Below are positions 30,117-44,400 of a stretch of 64,000 nt of DNA, in pieces. The DNA lies in contig NW_025064941.1 of NCBI RefSeq assembly GCF_019112545.1, forward strand, positions 29,252-93,251, written 5' to 3'. A program made the position numbers and the translations under genes. Position 1 is the first letter of the stretch, and each line of letters begins with the position of its first letter. Source of the stretch: Guyanagaster necrorhizus. Taxonomy: Eukaryota > Basidiomycota > Agaricomycetes > Agaricales > Physalacriaceae. The notes below the pieces were generated by a model. It did no database searches. It was not told the DNA's origin and was given only the letters and a program-made list of their open reading frames with translations.

Positions 30117-30601
30117 AGTTACTTCAGAATGTTTTGAAGGGTCTTGAGGAGGAGGAACGAGTCACCGTCAACCAAAGTTTGTTGGGGTCCGTGGGAGGAC
30201 GTGACAAGGGTCACACAGAGTCACATAAGGCAAGGTTGCCGGTACACATATGCAAATACACGCTTTTCCTTTCTGCCTGTATATCGTCCGATCAGTCGCC
30301 GCTGTTGACTGTCCTTCTCTCTATTCCTTCCTCTACTTTGCGTCCGAATACATCAGCGCCCAAGATGTATACCATCCATCTTTCACGAAAACCGTGGTCA
30401 TCCGGCAGATTCTGATATATATTCGCCTCTTCGGTATCGTTCGTACTCACGCACATTTCCAATGATAGGTGCCATTTGCTGATTCAGACAAGTACGTCAG
30501 GGGCACGGGAACGGTTCCCCGGCGTCAAATCCTATCGATTATCATCCGATTTGAATCATATATAACTAGTCGAGAATTGCGTATCTGGCTATCTACCCAC
30601 C
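30117..30601. promoter_or_regulatory. Divergent promoter region of RPS4 and the aminotransferase
   Basis: This 485 bp separates two start codons on opposite strands. A TATA-like TATATAA lies at 30559-30565, 37 bp before the aminotransferase ATG. Pyrimidine-rich tracts (CCTTTCTGCC, CCTTCTCTCTATTCCTTCC near 30270-30330) face RPS4, as is common upstream of fungal ribosomal protein genes. Some of it is 5' UTR. Confidence 0.5.
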
Positions 30602-32528
30602 ATGCCTGCACAATTCAGACCAACATCTATTCTTCATCGAACGCCCTGGAGGCCTCCTGTTGCTTCCAGTGCCAAGGGAATTCAGATACAGCTCGAGGAT
30701 GGAAGCATTCTGATAGATGCCGTTGGCGGTGCTGCCGTTGCGTGCATTGGTAGCAGCCATCCGGTGGTCCAACAGGCCATTAAGGATCAACTGGACAAAG
30801 TTTCCTGTAGGTCATGCATCTGCATTGAAATCCCAGTTCCTGACATTCATGCGATAAAGATGTGTACAATATGCAACTATCTAATGAGCCGGCAGAGGAA
30901 CTTGCAAAGTATCTGATCTCCACTGGAAACGGCGCGTTTGATCTATGTGGCTTCGTGTCTGGAGGTTGGCATACCTTATCGGTGACACTGGTACCCATTT
31001 TAAAGTTGATTCATAGGCTCTGAGGCTATGGAGGGTGTGATCAAGCTTGCGAGGCAGGTTAGTTGAACTCATTAGACTTTAATAGATATGTATGGTTAAC
31101 CTCATTTATGTAGTACTTTTATGAAACAGGTCAACTCAAACGCACAAATTTCATCGCGCGACAGTTGTCCTTCCACGGAAACACTGTTGCGACGCTCTCG
31201 CTCGCTCACCACCCAGCGCGTCGTGCTCCATATGAAGGTATTCTTGATCATGGGAACTTCCATCACGTTTCACCAGCGTATGCCAAACGATTCCAATTAC
31301 CGGACGAAACCGAGGAACAATACGTGGAAAGACTGCGAAAGGAACTGGAGGACAAGTTCATAGAACTCGGTCCTGACACCGTTGTTGGATGTGTGTACCT
31401 TTATCAATCTCCGAGAACATACCTGACACTCACGCATAAACTTGGTTAGTCGTTGCAGAAACTGTTGTTGGTGCAACAACTGGAGTCGTCGCTGCGCCCA
31501 AGGGATACTTTAAAGCAATGAAGGCTGTTTGTGAAAAATACGGTGCGTTGTTCATCCTTGATGAGGTTTGTCTTGGATATGAGTGCTGTTTTTTCACTCT
31601 AACTCTTATGAATCCCAGGTTATGAGTGGAATGGGAAGTAAGTGCCTATCTTTTGTCAGTGAGATTATCAATGAATATTGAATTTGTAGGAATGGGTTGT
31701 TACCACGCATGGGAATTATATGGCGATGGCGTCGCAGTGAGTGACCATCTGCATCACCTGGTCTCGGATGATTGATCTTTCTGTTTGCGCAGCCTGATAT
31801 CCAAGCTGTAGCTAAAGGTCTTGGAGGAGGGTGGGTAACAGTTCTTTTATTATGGTATACCGCTCATGTGCCTATACAGGTATGCGTCGATAGGCGCTGT
31901 TCTGATGTCCAAAAAGATCGCGGATGGCATTCGCGATGGCTCAGGATTCTGGAAGCATGGGCACACGTACCAGGTTTGCAGTCTATATGAACAAAGGTGG
32001 TATTAATGACCTTTCATTTTGCATTTAGGCTCATCCGCTGGCTTGTGCAGCATCTCTCGCGGTACAGAAGGTGATCGAGTCGGAAGGCCTTATCGAAAAC
32101 TGTCGGAAGCAAGGCGTTTATCTCGGTCAGAAGGGTTATTCCTTCATCCGATGGCCTGTGATATTGATACTGGCCTTTCAGAGTCTCGACTGAAGGAACG
32201 TCTGCAAGGACCCAACGCCTTCGCAGCTCCGTTCATCTTCGATATTCGGGGAGGGGGAGGATTCTGGGGCATTGAGCTGGACTTCTTGTGCCCTGAAGCG
32301 GCATCGTACAATATCAAGGGCAAACCAGTCGGTATACTTATTCAGGAGCGCGCTTTCAAGAAAGGACTTATCGTCATGGGGATGACGGGAGGCGCTGTTT
32401 GGGAAGGCATCGACGGGAACCATATTATGCTTTCGCCTGCTTACAATGTTACCGCTGAGGAGATCGATCAGATTGTGGATATTCTTGGGGATAGTATAGA
32501 CGAGATATTGCAGGAACACAAAGCGTAA
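30602..32528 (+). CDS. Class III pyridoxal-phosphate aminotransferase
   Basis: It transfers amino groups between an omega-amino donor and a keto acid using PLP; the substrate is not readable from sequence. Exons join through short introns: EDGSILIDAVGGAAVACIGS, NMQLSNEPAEELAKYLI, FVSG-GSEAMEGVIKLARQ (PLP phosphate pocket), QLSFHGNTVATLSL, AETVVGATTGVVAAPKGYF, LFILDEVMSGMGRMGC (Asp that holds the PLP ring nitrogen), PDIQAVAKGLGGGYASIGA (the K binds PLP), GHTYQAHPLACAASLAVQ and the C-terminal VWEGIDGNHIMLSPAYNV ending TAA 32526-32528. All hallmark residues are present. About nine introns. Relatives include GABA and ornithine aminotransferases and fungal proteins of unknown substrate; I give no symbol. 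Confidence 0.9.
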
Positions 32529-32747
32529 TTCCGTAGATAGAATGATAACAAGTGAAGAAATGAAAGAAATGGAGGCGATTGGGTATCACCGGTACGCCAC
32601 CTTACGTAAGGCGGTGTGGTCAAGGGTGTTTGGGCCTTGCTTGGACGCAGACGTTCTTGGATTCGGACCACAACTTGGAGCACGGCTCTGGGCATCCTCC
32701 CTTTATTTGCACGTACGACGACTGGATCGATGGCTGGCTGCACCTAA

Positions 32748-35700
32748 ATGGACTTGTCATCATCCCATCAACAGGAAGCCACCGCCAGCTCTAGTTCATC
32801 TATTCACCTCCCACTCGACTTCGATTCATTACCCGCTACTGAACCCCGCTCACTGCGTTCGAGTGCACGGACCAAGGCCGCAAAGAATAAGTCCAAGGAC
32901 AACGGAAAGGCAAAGGAACGCGATACAGGCTCTGCAGAATCATCGTCTGCCCTACCAGCGACGGAGTCTACCTCTACAAGGACCACCCGAGCCACCACCA
33001 AAGCCAAACGAACGAAAGAATCCACAGAAAATTCCAAGCTGAAAGACACATCTGACGAGTCCTTACGCCAATCCAGACGGTATGCTTCGTACACCCATAC
33101 GGTCGGTCTATTGTTGCTAATGACACCCTAGAACTCGTCGAGGCGCAGCTTCTACACCGGCAGCCTTAACCATCAACGAACCACTCAAGGATCCCAAGGG
33201 CAAGAAACGCGCAGCGTTAGACACTAATTCCGACGACGACGCTTCCGGCCCTTCTTCCAAACGTGCAAGAACTACCGCATATTCCCTTCGTTCCCAGTCT
33301 ATCTCCAAACAACCAGCTAACATGCCCAGAAAGACCCGGTTTGTCATCATCCTTTATGCGCACGCTGGTGACTAATGGTTTCCTAGCTCATCAGCCGCTG
33401 TGAAAGGAAAGATGGCCATGAGATCTAAAGCAATGGCTGTTGCCAGCTCCTCTCGCCTCGAAGACGATGATGTTGATATGGGTGATTCTGACTACAAACG
33501 AGAAGAGTCTGATCATGACGAACGAATGGAAGACCCCGTCGATGACGGGAAAGACCACGAAAGCGCAGGATCAGAAGATGACCATGATCCAGGACCGGGA
33601 GATGGACATGATGATGAAGGAGATGATGACGATGAGGGCGATAATGATGTCTTAATGCCTTCAGGACCAGGAGGCACTATACCAGGGGGATTGGACGAGA
33701 CGACTGCCATGGCTATCTTCGGAGACTATCGTCAGTTTGGCTCTTACATGCTTTCGCTCTCCTCTCGTCTCAAGACAATGCTGAATAACATCAAGAGCAC
33801 TGCGGACCCTACCACTCGCCTGGTGACTCTACAGGAGCTCAGCGAACTGTTAAGCATTAGTACTGAGGACACTCTGGCTGGCTCATTCCAGGTAGAGCAG
33901 TTTGTCCGGGAACTTGTCAAAATTCTAGGTGGGCGTGGTGCAGACAACGATGAAGACGAAGACGCAGATGAGGAACATCATGAGCGGGATGAAGACGCTG
34001 CATTAGCTGCTGCGTTAGCCATGAGCGCAGGCGGTATGTTTCAGGGAGACAGCAACCTGGAAGCTCAGGTGCTTGCATGCCGATGCTTGGCCAATCTAAT
34101 GGAGGCACTACCTGGTGTGGCCCATACTGTTGTGTACCACGGTGCCATTCCCGTTCTCTGCAGTAAACTCATTGAGATTTCATATATCGACCTTGCCGAA
34201 CAGACTTTGAGCGTGCGTAATCTCTCCCATTTCCACGTTTCCTTTAACTGATCTGTTTCATCTAGACTATGGAAAAAATTTCAGAAGAATTCCCAAGCTC
34301 CATCGTTCGCGAAGGTGGTCTTGCGGCTCTACTTAACTATCTTGACTTTTTTTCCATCGCGGTACAAAGAACCGCTCTTCAAGCTGCATCAAATTGCTGC
34401 CGCAACATCTCACCGGACCATTTCACTATGATACTAGGTGTCTGGCCTATCATCAGAAATTGCTTGGCATACTCTGATCAACGGCTGGTTGAATTCGCTT
34501 GCCTGTGTGTCATTCGGGTCGTGGATTCGTACCATCGATCGTCGACCGAGAACCTGGAATCTTTGGTTGATACAGCGCTGATCCGGGCGGTTAACCAGCT
34601 TCTCATGCCTGGAGGTGGTTCTTCCATGATTGCGGCAAACACGTTCACGCTTCTGCTTCGTGCGCTCGCTACAGCTGCCAGATGTAGCCCGAAGATTACC
34701 ATCGCACTGCTTGAAGCGGATATCGTTGATACTTTGTATCAGATCCTCACCGGAGTTCTTCCACCCACCACTGAAAATGGATACGAACAGGGCAATTCTT
34801 CCGGAGGGCAGGGCCTTGGAGGCGGGCTTGCCGATATGACTGTCATGGAGAACCTTGCACATAGGCCAAAGGATCAAGTTGAAGAAGCCCTTAGTTTGAT
34901 ATCTGAGCTGATGCCGCCTTTGCCGAAAGGTGAGCTTCTGTTCTGTTCTTCAGACCTTTTATTGACGATTCTCTAGACGGAGTATTTGACCACAAGGCAT
35001 ATACGGAAAAATCCCTCACAAAGATGCAGAAAGCCAAGGCCAAGGCTGACCGAGTAGCAGCTCGACAAGCATCACAGGCGACGTTGGCAGCAGCTCTAAT
35101 GGTTTTCCCCGCTGCTGAAGAGGCAGGACCTACAGAGGCATCCATAGCTGCACAGGTCCCTCATGAAACACATAGATCCGGGGAAACTAGTCCTAGCGCG
35201 CCTCCAGACCGCGCAGAACTGCTTCGATCAAAGTCTGAGGTCGTTGGACGATTCATGAATCTGACCGTCCCAATTCTAATTGATGTGTATGCTGCGAGCG
35301 TTATTACACCCATCCGCGTGAAGACACTCACAGGCTTGCTCAAAGCTATCAGCTTCCTCGATGCTGAAGGTCTCAAGCGAGTGTTAACGGTTGGTGGATT
35401 TGTTGTAATTTACCTGCCTCTTCACTGACTTGCACATTTGTTTAGTTTGTACCCGTCGCCAGCTTCGCTTCGTCGATTTTGTCCTCGAAGGATCATCCCA
35501 CTTTAGTCATTGGTGCACTGCAGCTTGTGGACTTGTTGCTCTCCAAAGTCCCTTCCCTGTACATGCCTACTTTCAAACGAGAAGGCGTGTACCATGAAAT
35601 TGAAGGTCTTGCCACAAGAACCGTCATATCTTCAAAAATCAAAGACAAAGGGGATAAAGACAAGGAATCTTCCGAGACTTCGACACCTCCGGATATGAGT

Positions 35701-38700
35701 AGTGCAGCTACAACACCGGCTCCAACAATTCCGGGCTTTAAGAAGTTGACCTCTTTGTCTATGGATCCTGACGATGCAATCACGCTGCGAGCCCGTGTCA
35801 TAAAATTCAAGCACTTGTCAGGTGACGACCAGGGCGACTCTGACGTTGGATTCGACACCCTTCGACGTCTTGTTGAACGTATATCTTCCCGAACGTCGTC
35901 GGAAAAGGAACTGACAGAAGCGCTTTGGGAATTGGCGGATCTTTTCTCTTCGCCTCATACTTCTGTCTCCAGCTTCGAGCTACTGCAGAGTGGAGTCGTC
36001 GATACATTGTTAAGCTTCGCAACAGAAACCGAAGGGTTAGGTATGTAGCTTCTTGTAAGCTTGACATCTTTTGTTCACACCTTTCATAGTGAGCCTTGCC
36101 AGAAGGAAGGAACTTCTGCTTGATGCACTCGTCAATCGTAGAGCAAAGCACCTCAGCAGTTCTCAGACGCCGTTCACCATTTTCGTCAAAAAACTGCAGG
36201 AAAGTCTCACCAGAATGGAGTCCTTTGATGTTGTTACCGTGGCCCAAAGCTCTGATGGTATGGCACGTTATGGGTGCTCGTGTTCCTTATTAATCTTCTG
36301 GTTTATCTTTTGACTCAGACTCAAAACGAAGTTCTCCTTCTCTTTTGGCTCGACAGCTTCGCCTAAGGTTAGTAGCCGGCGATGAATCCGGTGTACCGCG
36401 CAACCTTCATAACATCGTGGTATCGATCCATGCCATTGCCACATTTCAAGCTCTCCATGATTATCTCCGGCCGCGCGTAGCTGGACTTCTAGGAAGCGGA
36501 AGTCGTCTATCTGGCATGCTTGCGGCTTTGGCGGCATCAGGCTTCACTAGTGGGCCGTCATCCCGGAATGAAGAAGCAGCCCCGACGTCTGCCACAGGCG
36601 ATGCCGGTTCATCTACTCCTGCAGCCAAACTCTCGATCACTCGCCGTCGAAGTCAGCGTCTTAGTGCAAAAAATTCTGCGACGGCTGAATCTTCAGATAC
36701 ACATGCCGCCGGTCCGATACCTAACGAAAATGCTCCAGAGACTGCTCCCAGTGACACTGTTGTCGATTCCGAAATCCATGCCGACTTTAGTGATGATGAA
36801 GTTGACGCCGAAGTCTTTGACGATGACGTCGACCCAGACACTTCCATATCAGACAAAACAGTGACACTCTCGGTAGCTGAAGGTATTCACTACATCTTTC
36901 TGGGGTGTGGCTTCTCTGACTTCAACTTCCATAGATGGTACGAAGGTGGAAGCGCAGACCCCTGATGGCACGCGAGTCGCAACACCGAGTCTTTCAAGTA
37001 AAGGCAACGCGCCTTCTCGGTCCTCTTCGTTAAGCAAGGTTTCTTATGCAGCTGCTTTGAAAACTAAACCTCAGGATTGGCATCTGGAATTTTCGATGGA
37101 TGATCATATCCTCCCATTGGACTTGACTATCTATGGTGCTATGCATCAACATGAGATGAGGAAGAATGCCGGGCCCATCCCGTCAAGCCTGATTTGGCAG
37201 GGTGTTTACACCGTCAAGTTCAAGAAGGTCCAAGGACCTTTACCGTCATCTGACAGTAAGCGCAGCCGTCTCTTTTTTGCATGCGCTGACTCGTTTCGTA
37301 GCAAATGGAGCCGAAAATGGAGTTAAGGGTCGGTCTTCTGTACTGTCGCTGACATCTCTTCCGGAAGATGCCCCGCATGCTAAGATTCTGCGTCTCCTAC
37401 GTGTACTCCATCAACTGAACACTACCGAGGCCGAGAGAGCTGTCTTTAATGGCGATAAGAGGAATTTACCCGAAGTCGCTTTTGTGAATAACAAGCTTAC
37501 TGCCAAGCTCACTCGGCAATTAGAAGAGCCCATGATTGTCGCAAGGTAAAAGAGTTACTGTATCATCCTTATGTTGCTTGAACTTTCTTTTAGCTCTTGT
37601 CTACCTGATTGGGCGCTTGATCTGCCTCAGCACTTCCCCTTCCTCTTTCCTTTTGCCACGCGATACAACTTCTTGCAATCAACCTCGTTCGGTTATGCCC
37701 GACTTATACTCAAATGGCAGAGCCAACAAGGCCGTGCGCAGGATAACTCGCGGCGAGACGATGGTATTGGTTTCTTGGGTCGTTTGCAGAGACAAAAGGT
37801 CCGGATATCTCGCAAGCACATCTTGGAGTCAGCAGTGAAGGTCTTCGAACTATATGGATCATCGTCTTCCGTTTTAGAAGTCGAGTACTTTGAGGAGGTA
37901 GGTACAGGTCTTGGACCGACACTGGAGTTCTACTCTCTAGTTTCAAAAGAGTTTGCAAGGAAAGATCTCAAGTTATGGCGGGACAATGATCTACCTGGCT
38001 CCGGCATATATGTCAATCATCCGGTGGGACTGTATCCGGCTCCAATAAGTCCGGAGGATATAGCCAGCGATGGCGGACAGTATGTTCTGCACTATTTCAA
38101 TGACGCCCAGACGCTTATCTTTTGAATGTCCAGAAAACGCACGCATGTCCTCAGAGTCATTGGCCAATTCGTTGCGAAGGCAATGCTCGACTCTCGTATT
38201 ATCGATCTGTCGTTCAACAAGGTCTTCCTCAAGCTCGTTTTGGGCGAGGAAGTTCCTGTGACAGTGGCGACTTTGCAGGTAAAGCTTATTCGTCTCATTC
38301 TACATTCCAGGCTTATCGTGCTGCACTAGCTTGTGGATGCCGATCTCGGGAAATCGTTAATCGAGGTACTCAACATTGTCAGTACGCAGAACCAAATCCG
38401 CGCCGATAAGGTTTGCCCGAATCAATTGATATATTATATAACATCAGTCTAACCTGTCTCTAGTTATCAAGAAAGATTGCCATGGTTGAGTCCATTGATA
38501 TTGAGGATCTTGCGCTCGATTTCACGATACCTGGTTATGATATCGAATTGCGGGTGAGTAACGATCGTTGCCGTTTTGACAATCAAGCTTCAACTGAAAT
38601 TCTCTAGCCGGGGGGACGGGACATTGCCGTTACCGCTGAGAACGTCAATGAGTACGTTGAAGCAGTACTTGATGCTATTATCGGCAAAGGTACTGCACTG

Positions 38701-39267
38701 CAAGCGAAGGCTTTTCGCGAAGGATTCTCCAAAGTTTTCCCTATATCAGACCTTCAGGCTTTCTCAGCCGATGAGCTGGTCATGCTCTTTGGCAATTCTG
38801 ACGAGGATTGGAGCATCGAGAGTACGTTATCATATGTCTGTGTGTTATCCCAGTGCTCATTCTTCGACTAGCTCTTAGCGAAGCTTTGAAAGCTGACCAC
38901 GGTTTCAATCCCGAAAGTCGAGCCATTCATGATCTTGTCGAAATACTGGCGGATTACGACGCTCCCACTCGTCGTGATTGCTTGCAGTTCATCACTGGAA
39001 GTCCCAAGCTCCCTATCGGAGGTATGTGCATCCTTTGCTTGGAGTGAAGGATACCTAACAACACACTCAGGTTTCCGTGGCTTGAACCCACCTTTAACAG
39101 TGGTCAGGAAACCCCACGAAGCACCCCTTACGGCAGACGACTACCTGCCCAGTGTCATGACATGCGTGAACTATCTGAAATTGCCAGATTACAGTTCGAA
39201 AGAGGTCATGCGGGAAAAGCTGCGGGTTGCCACTAAAGAGGGTGTAGGAAGTTTCCATCTGTCGTAA
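32748..39267 (+). CDS. UFD4: HECT-type E3 ubiquitin ligase, UFD4/TRIP12 class
   Basis: A large ligase of the ubiquitin-fusion-degradation pathway. It starts [14 protein letters not shown] and has a basic, Ser/Thr-rich N-terminus and an acidic segment ([10 protein letters not shown] and [13 protein letters not shown], 33460-33650). Next comes the armadillo-like region typical of the class ([52 protein letters not shown] repeats, 33700-34920) and a second helical part to 36050. After a disordered link (36500-37050) the HECT domain occupies about 37540-39267 ([36 protein letters not shown] lies just before it). The catalytic Cys is in [13 protein letters not shown] (TGC 39163-39165). It ends [11 protein letters not shown]. 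At least a dozen short introns. No break is evident. Confidence 0.92.
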
Positions 39268-39560
39268 ATAATTGTGCAGAGATTGAAGAGAAGTCCTTGA
39301 GTCATACGAACTGTATGTAATATTTTGGTTTTCTTTTTTTCATGTTCTAGACGTCAGGTTACATACAGTACAACATCTTTATCACTACCCGGGATGTGAG
39401 ATCTTGTAAACTTCAAGACGGTATGTCCGCGCAGGTAAATACCGACAGCAGTGTTCTGATTCAGGGTAAATGTGAGCTAAATCATTGGCTGGGTTGTGTT
39501 TGTCAACGCAAGGAAACATTGCATAGCATATAAAAATAAATAGAAAAATCACACTGGCAA
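39268..39560. other. Convergent intergenic region between UFD4 and the syntaxin gene
   Basis: The two genes end tail to tail about 290 bp apart. There is no further gene. The stretch must hold both 3' ends; ATAAAAATAAATAG near 39530-39543 is AT-rich as expected near polyadenylation sites. Confidence 0.5.
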
Positions 39561-40623
39561 CTAGGACAGGACCTGAAGAAAGGATGATAAATTAAAGACA
39601 GATGTTGGAAAGTGGTGGAAGTCACTTACGGCTAACAGCACGATAGCAGTTACAATGGTCAGAACAATCATAAGGCAAGCGGCCCTCTTCCCGGCTTTGC
39701 GCTGATAATGTGCAGCTGTTGTGAGCTCCTCGGACGCCCGCGATGTGTCCACAGCTACTGCTGATATGTTGGCCTCAATGTTATCTGGGTGACATAAATC
39801 AGTACCAAAAGATGATTATCCCATACGAACACACCAAGCATTTCCCCTTGCTCCCCAACTATCGTCCCCAAATCCCGGTATATTTCTGCTAGCTCGTGAA
39901 TGCCCGACTCAATCTCCCTAATATCATTCTCGCGTTCTTGGATGAGGGATTCCTGATATGCGAGTTCGTGCGGCGAGAGACGGGACTGAAGGAGGAGAGA
40001 TTGGTGTTGGACAGGGTCGCCGGGTCTACAGAAAGAATTAGGTATCTACCGTCGGGCTGGTGGCAACGACACGCACTGATGGTCATGGTCGTCCTCCACA
40101 GCCATACGGACCCCCTCCACGACTGTTCGTTGTCGCTCCGCACTGGCTCTTTGCGCATGTTGGAATGAAGACAGAGACAGTTGAAAGTCGTGAGATGTCT
40201 TCTGCAGGGAGGCATGTTGGTGTGGCTGGATACGAGTACCATGAGAGCTCAACAAATGATAGTATATTCTGTATCTCACAAGACCTCCTTGAAGGACCGC
40301 CAGTTTCTTCAGGTCCTCTGAACCGCGTTTGACCATTGACTGTGAGCTCTCTGTCAAGTCATGCCTGGAAACGCAGTCAAAGCATTACTGCCACCGCCAG
40401 AGAATAGACTACGCACAGCCGTTTACGAAGCACATTCGAGTCTCTTGGTGTTCCCAGCTGCTCTACGAGCTTGCGAATGCCCTGGATATTGGCATTGATC
40501 TTGAAAACCTGGAGAGAGAGGGACGACTGGAGGGACATAAAGGCGGCATCTTCACTGGAGATTGGACCACTTGACGACGACGAGTTGGCTGAATAGCCTG
40601 CCTCGATGTCTTGGAAGCTCATC
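39561..40623 (-). CDS. Endosomal Qa-SNARE syntaxin (Pep12-like)
   Basis: A tail-anchored SNARE for fusion with endosome or vacuole membranes. On the minus strand it starts MSFQDIEAGYSANSSSS. An N-terminal helical region follows (LQVFKINANIQGIRKLVEQL, then HDLTESSQSMVKRGSEDLKK and SHDFQLSLSSFQHAQRASAE). The SNARE motif near 39780-39940 contains IREIESGIHELAEIYRDLG with the central Gln expected in the adjoining heptads (VGEQGEMLDNIEANI). The single C-terminal membrane segment is AACLMIVLTIVTAIVLLA, completed by VLS across the last intron to TAG (39561-39563). Four or so introns. Pep12 and Vam3 types are hard to separate from sequence alone. Confidence 0.85.
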
Positions 40624-40834
40624 GTCGTCGAGCTCGTCGATGAAGAGACGCGAAGATGCTGCAGTGGATGGAGCGCAGCGTACAAACGCAGCTCGAGTTA
40701 AGAATTGGAAATATCATGTGTTTTTGACAAATATTTTTTGTAATTATTCGAAAACTCACGATGGCAAATAGAGCCAAAGTGAGAGGCTTGGTAAAGCTTG
40801 CTCCAAATTTGGATTGGGTACTCTCTCATCGACC

Positions 40835-41423
40835 ATGTCGAAGCATCATCCCGGTACGCCGTAACTTTCTCACTCTAATGGAACGAAATGGAACGACATT
40901 GACACCATATCCTAGATTTGATCATGTGTCGACGACAGCCCGGTATAGGTGAGGAAACGTTTTCATGTAACAATATCCCAGACTGATAGAAATTCAAGCT
41001 ATCGGGCGTCTATGCGAGAAATGTGACGGCAAGTGGTACGTAGCAGCCCGTATCCTTTTCAACATATCCTCACTCCCCTACAGTCCAGTCTGTGACTCGT
41101 ACGTGCGACCTGAAACTCTGGTACGGATCTGCGATGAGTGTAATTTTGGGACGTATGGTGGAAGATGCATAATCTGCGGTTCTCCGGGTACGTTCTCAGA
41201 CTTGATTTTCTGGCCGGTTTATCATTATTGGTAGGTATTTCTGATGCATACTATTGTGCCGAGTGCACACGGCTAGAGAAAGACCGCGATGGGTGTCCCA
41301 AGATCGTCAACCTTGGTGCTAGTAGAACCGATCTGTTCTACGAGCGTCGTCGCTTAGGTCCGTCCTGTTCCTTCTAAAGCGTTGTAATATCTCATGTCCT
41401 ATCCAGGTTTCAAAAAGGGTTGA
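40835..41423 (+). CDS. RDS3: PHF5A/Rds3-type splicing factor
   Basis: A small zinc-knot protein of the SF3b complex of the U2 snRNP. Exons join to [95 protein letters not shown] and FKKG-TGA (41421-41423). All CxxC pairs of the family are in place. The length, about 110 aa, is the usual one. At least five short introns interrupt about 330 bp of coding sequence. The ATG at 40835 is chosen because it starts the conserved MSKHHPDL. Confidence 0.93.
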
Positions 41424-41484
41424 TCCTCTGCCGTTGTATAAATTACATGCATGTATATTAGGTCTTTGAAATATCGATCGTCGG

Positions 41485-44400
41485 TCAACGATACACCGGG
41501 TGTGGGATAATAGGTGGACTGCGGGTTGGATGTTCAATGTCTGTGAATATTCTGGAGAAGAAGTTGAGAACCGCGGTGAATATGTCAAGTCCAGGGCACT
41601 TACTTGACTGCTTGCATGTCTACCGTAGATTTAAACACGAGAAAGACGTGCTTGTCATTGTGCACGTCCACAGGCTCGCAGGCATCACACAAATCTTTGC
41701 CACAGTATGCACATCTGAACCATACGCCCCGTATACGCGACATACAGTTGTCACATACAGCAGCGCTGTTATATACGTCCCTTAGGTATGCTTCATGGTA
41801 TGGTCATAAGAATCGATCCAAGAAGGATCTCTAAATGACTGACCTTTCGGGTCTGCAAAGATTACTATTGCATCTGGTGGTGGGCCCGCAGGCACCTTGT
41901 ACCTGTCACCAACATCAGCTAGTGCGAAACTATTAAAAAGGCGCTTACAGCTTGGGTATCAGAGGAAACTGAGACTCTATGGGGTAGTCAACGGGTCGGG
42001 GTAATTTGAAGAATGCATGGTGGGGGTCATGTAACTGATACGACTTTTCTTCGCATCGAGCGCACTGCGCATAATCCATGTTACTAATACGAAAGTTAGA
42101 CAGATGTGACTCACCAAATTGTACGACCTGGGTTTTGAGGGGCAATTAGCACACTGGTATCGCACACCTATGATCGGCTATCGGTAACCATTCGCTTAAT
42201 CAGTAAAAACGGAAAGGAAGTGAAAAAAAAAAAACACGAGACGTACCCGTGCACATCCGTTGCACAAATGGTCATGTTCATTTTCATTGGCATGCGATGT
42301 ACCAACCACCGTCCTGCTATACCCTGACACAACTGAGCTAGCCTTTGAAGGAGAACCTGCGTGTATTGCATGTTGTGCATCTCTCCCCGTCCACAGATGT
42401 ATAGCTCTCCGGCTTGCTGTTTGCACCTGCGTCAAATACAGTTAAAAGTTTCCTTGAAAGTAGACGTAATTCATATTTACTTCGTTCGTTTCCAAGGGGA
42501 ACGGAATCTGAGAATTTTCAGCTGCGCAGCGCGTGCATCTGCCTTTGGCCTTCTTACCTTGATCAGGATATGAGACGAGTTATGACCACCGTCAGCAGAG
42601 TCCAAATTCCCCGGCAGTCCGGCCGACTCGCAATTGGAGCATATGTCAATAGAATCGCAAATGGCGCAGTGAAACCGGGCACCGACAATGTCTAGAAGAC
42701 AGCTGGAAGATAGATACCGTCAGCAATAATAACGATGCACATGTCATCTTAACTCACTGCGCACATTTCACACCAGGATGCTTCATGACTAAACGGAATC
42801 AGTCCAAACTTTAAATCTGTGAAGGGCATTCTTACATTCTTCGTCGCTAGGATCTGGGGGTGTGGTTTGGAAGGAATCAGATTCACCGAGCGATCGCGGG
42901 TCTTTATCTGGAACAACATAAAATGCATGCTGTGGATGTCGTTCATGAACTTGACTGTCCATACTCTTCAACATCAAATTCATGATTTGAACAATCGGAT
43001 GACTCACCTATAACATCCCCGGCACAAGTAATGTTTTTTACACGATGCACACTTGAAACACTTCCCTAGACCAACAGGTGTAACTGTGCCACAAGCCGAA
43101 CATGTAATCGTGTCCGCTGCGTCTTGTTCTAAGGAGTGAAAATGTTTATTAAGCATGAGTTCAATGCCATAAGCTAGGCACGTACCAACGTCCTTCCAAC
43201 CTTCATAACTCCATATCTTCTCATGATATGCATGTCTGAGCTTACCCTTCTCCTTCGGAGCCAGGCGCCGCCACTCAGACGCGCCTTGCGGAGAAGATGA
43301 TGCGATATTGGATGCTGTAGGCGACGTTCCTGAAGCAACACCACCGGCTTCTATGGCATGCATCAGGCCTGCGGATTCGATACACCCAGAACATAGTTCG
43401 TAGCCCTTGCTGGACGGCTGCAAATATATTCCGCCGTCCAAATATATCTGGGAAGCAGAAACCAGGTTAGGCACGGATGGAAGGGGTTTATAGCAGTGTT
43501 GAGGATTGGCGAGAGATTCGTAACTTCCAACATATGTTAGTGACGAATTTGAAAATGTTTGGGACGGTGGTTGGAGGTGGCGGTGAGCATGAGGTGGATA
43601 AGACAGTGGGTCTTGAGCGAAGGGATCTTTATCTTTTCCTTTGCCATTGATTTGTCCAGATACTGCGATAGGATCTTTTTCTCCGCACATGGAGCAAACA
43701 TAACGGATTGAATCCAGGAGAACGCCGCATTCAGAACAGCTCGTCAGGACTTCGGGACTTGAAAGGGGGAGTGATTCAAGGAGTTCGCGAGGAATCGCAT
43801 CGATGGTGGATTGGTCAGAATGGCTGCGAGATGGTTTTTCTTCCGGGATGACCTGTTGGGCAGCTAGCCAGTTAAGATGTCGGGACGTAGGTCGTGGCTT
43901 CTCCATCTTGGAGGCAGTCTCGATACTAGGATCAATGTCGTAAGTAATGTCGTCCTGGGTTTGAGAAGCATTCGAAGATCCCGCAGCAGTATAAGAGTAA
44001 TAATATTTGCCTCGATTATCCATGTGGAGCGCTAAATCACCTCCCAACGAATCACTCTGTTCTGCAAGAGAATATGTGTCAGCCTCAGACGGCTCTGGCA
44101 GCATACCAAGCGTGGCGCGAATCGCGCGCTCGTTCTGGTCTCGGAGCCACTCCGCCCCACGATTGACAAGGGAATCATGATTTATGCTCGAAGGGTCATC
44201 CACGATGGCCTCCTCCAACTTGAGACGTTCAAACACTGCAGACGGGTCTGCCGGGAAGCGGCTCTCGACAGATTGCCGGTAGTCATCCGAGAACGGATCC
44301 CCAGCACCACGAGCTGTTTGAAGGCCAGGACTTGGTGATCGTCCACGAGTAGAATTGGCACCGCGCGATACCATGCTAAAGGATGACTCCCCGGATAGTT

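Noticed and set aside
29662..30147. Plus-strand frames over the RPS4 gene
   Set aside because: They are shadows of the ribosomal protein gene on the minus strand.
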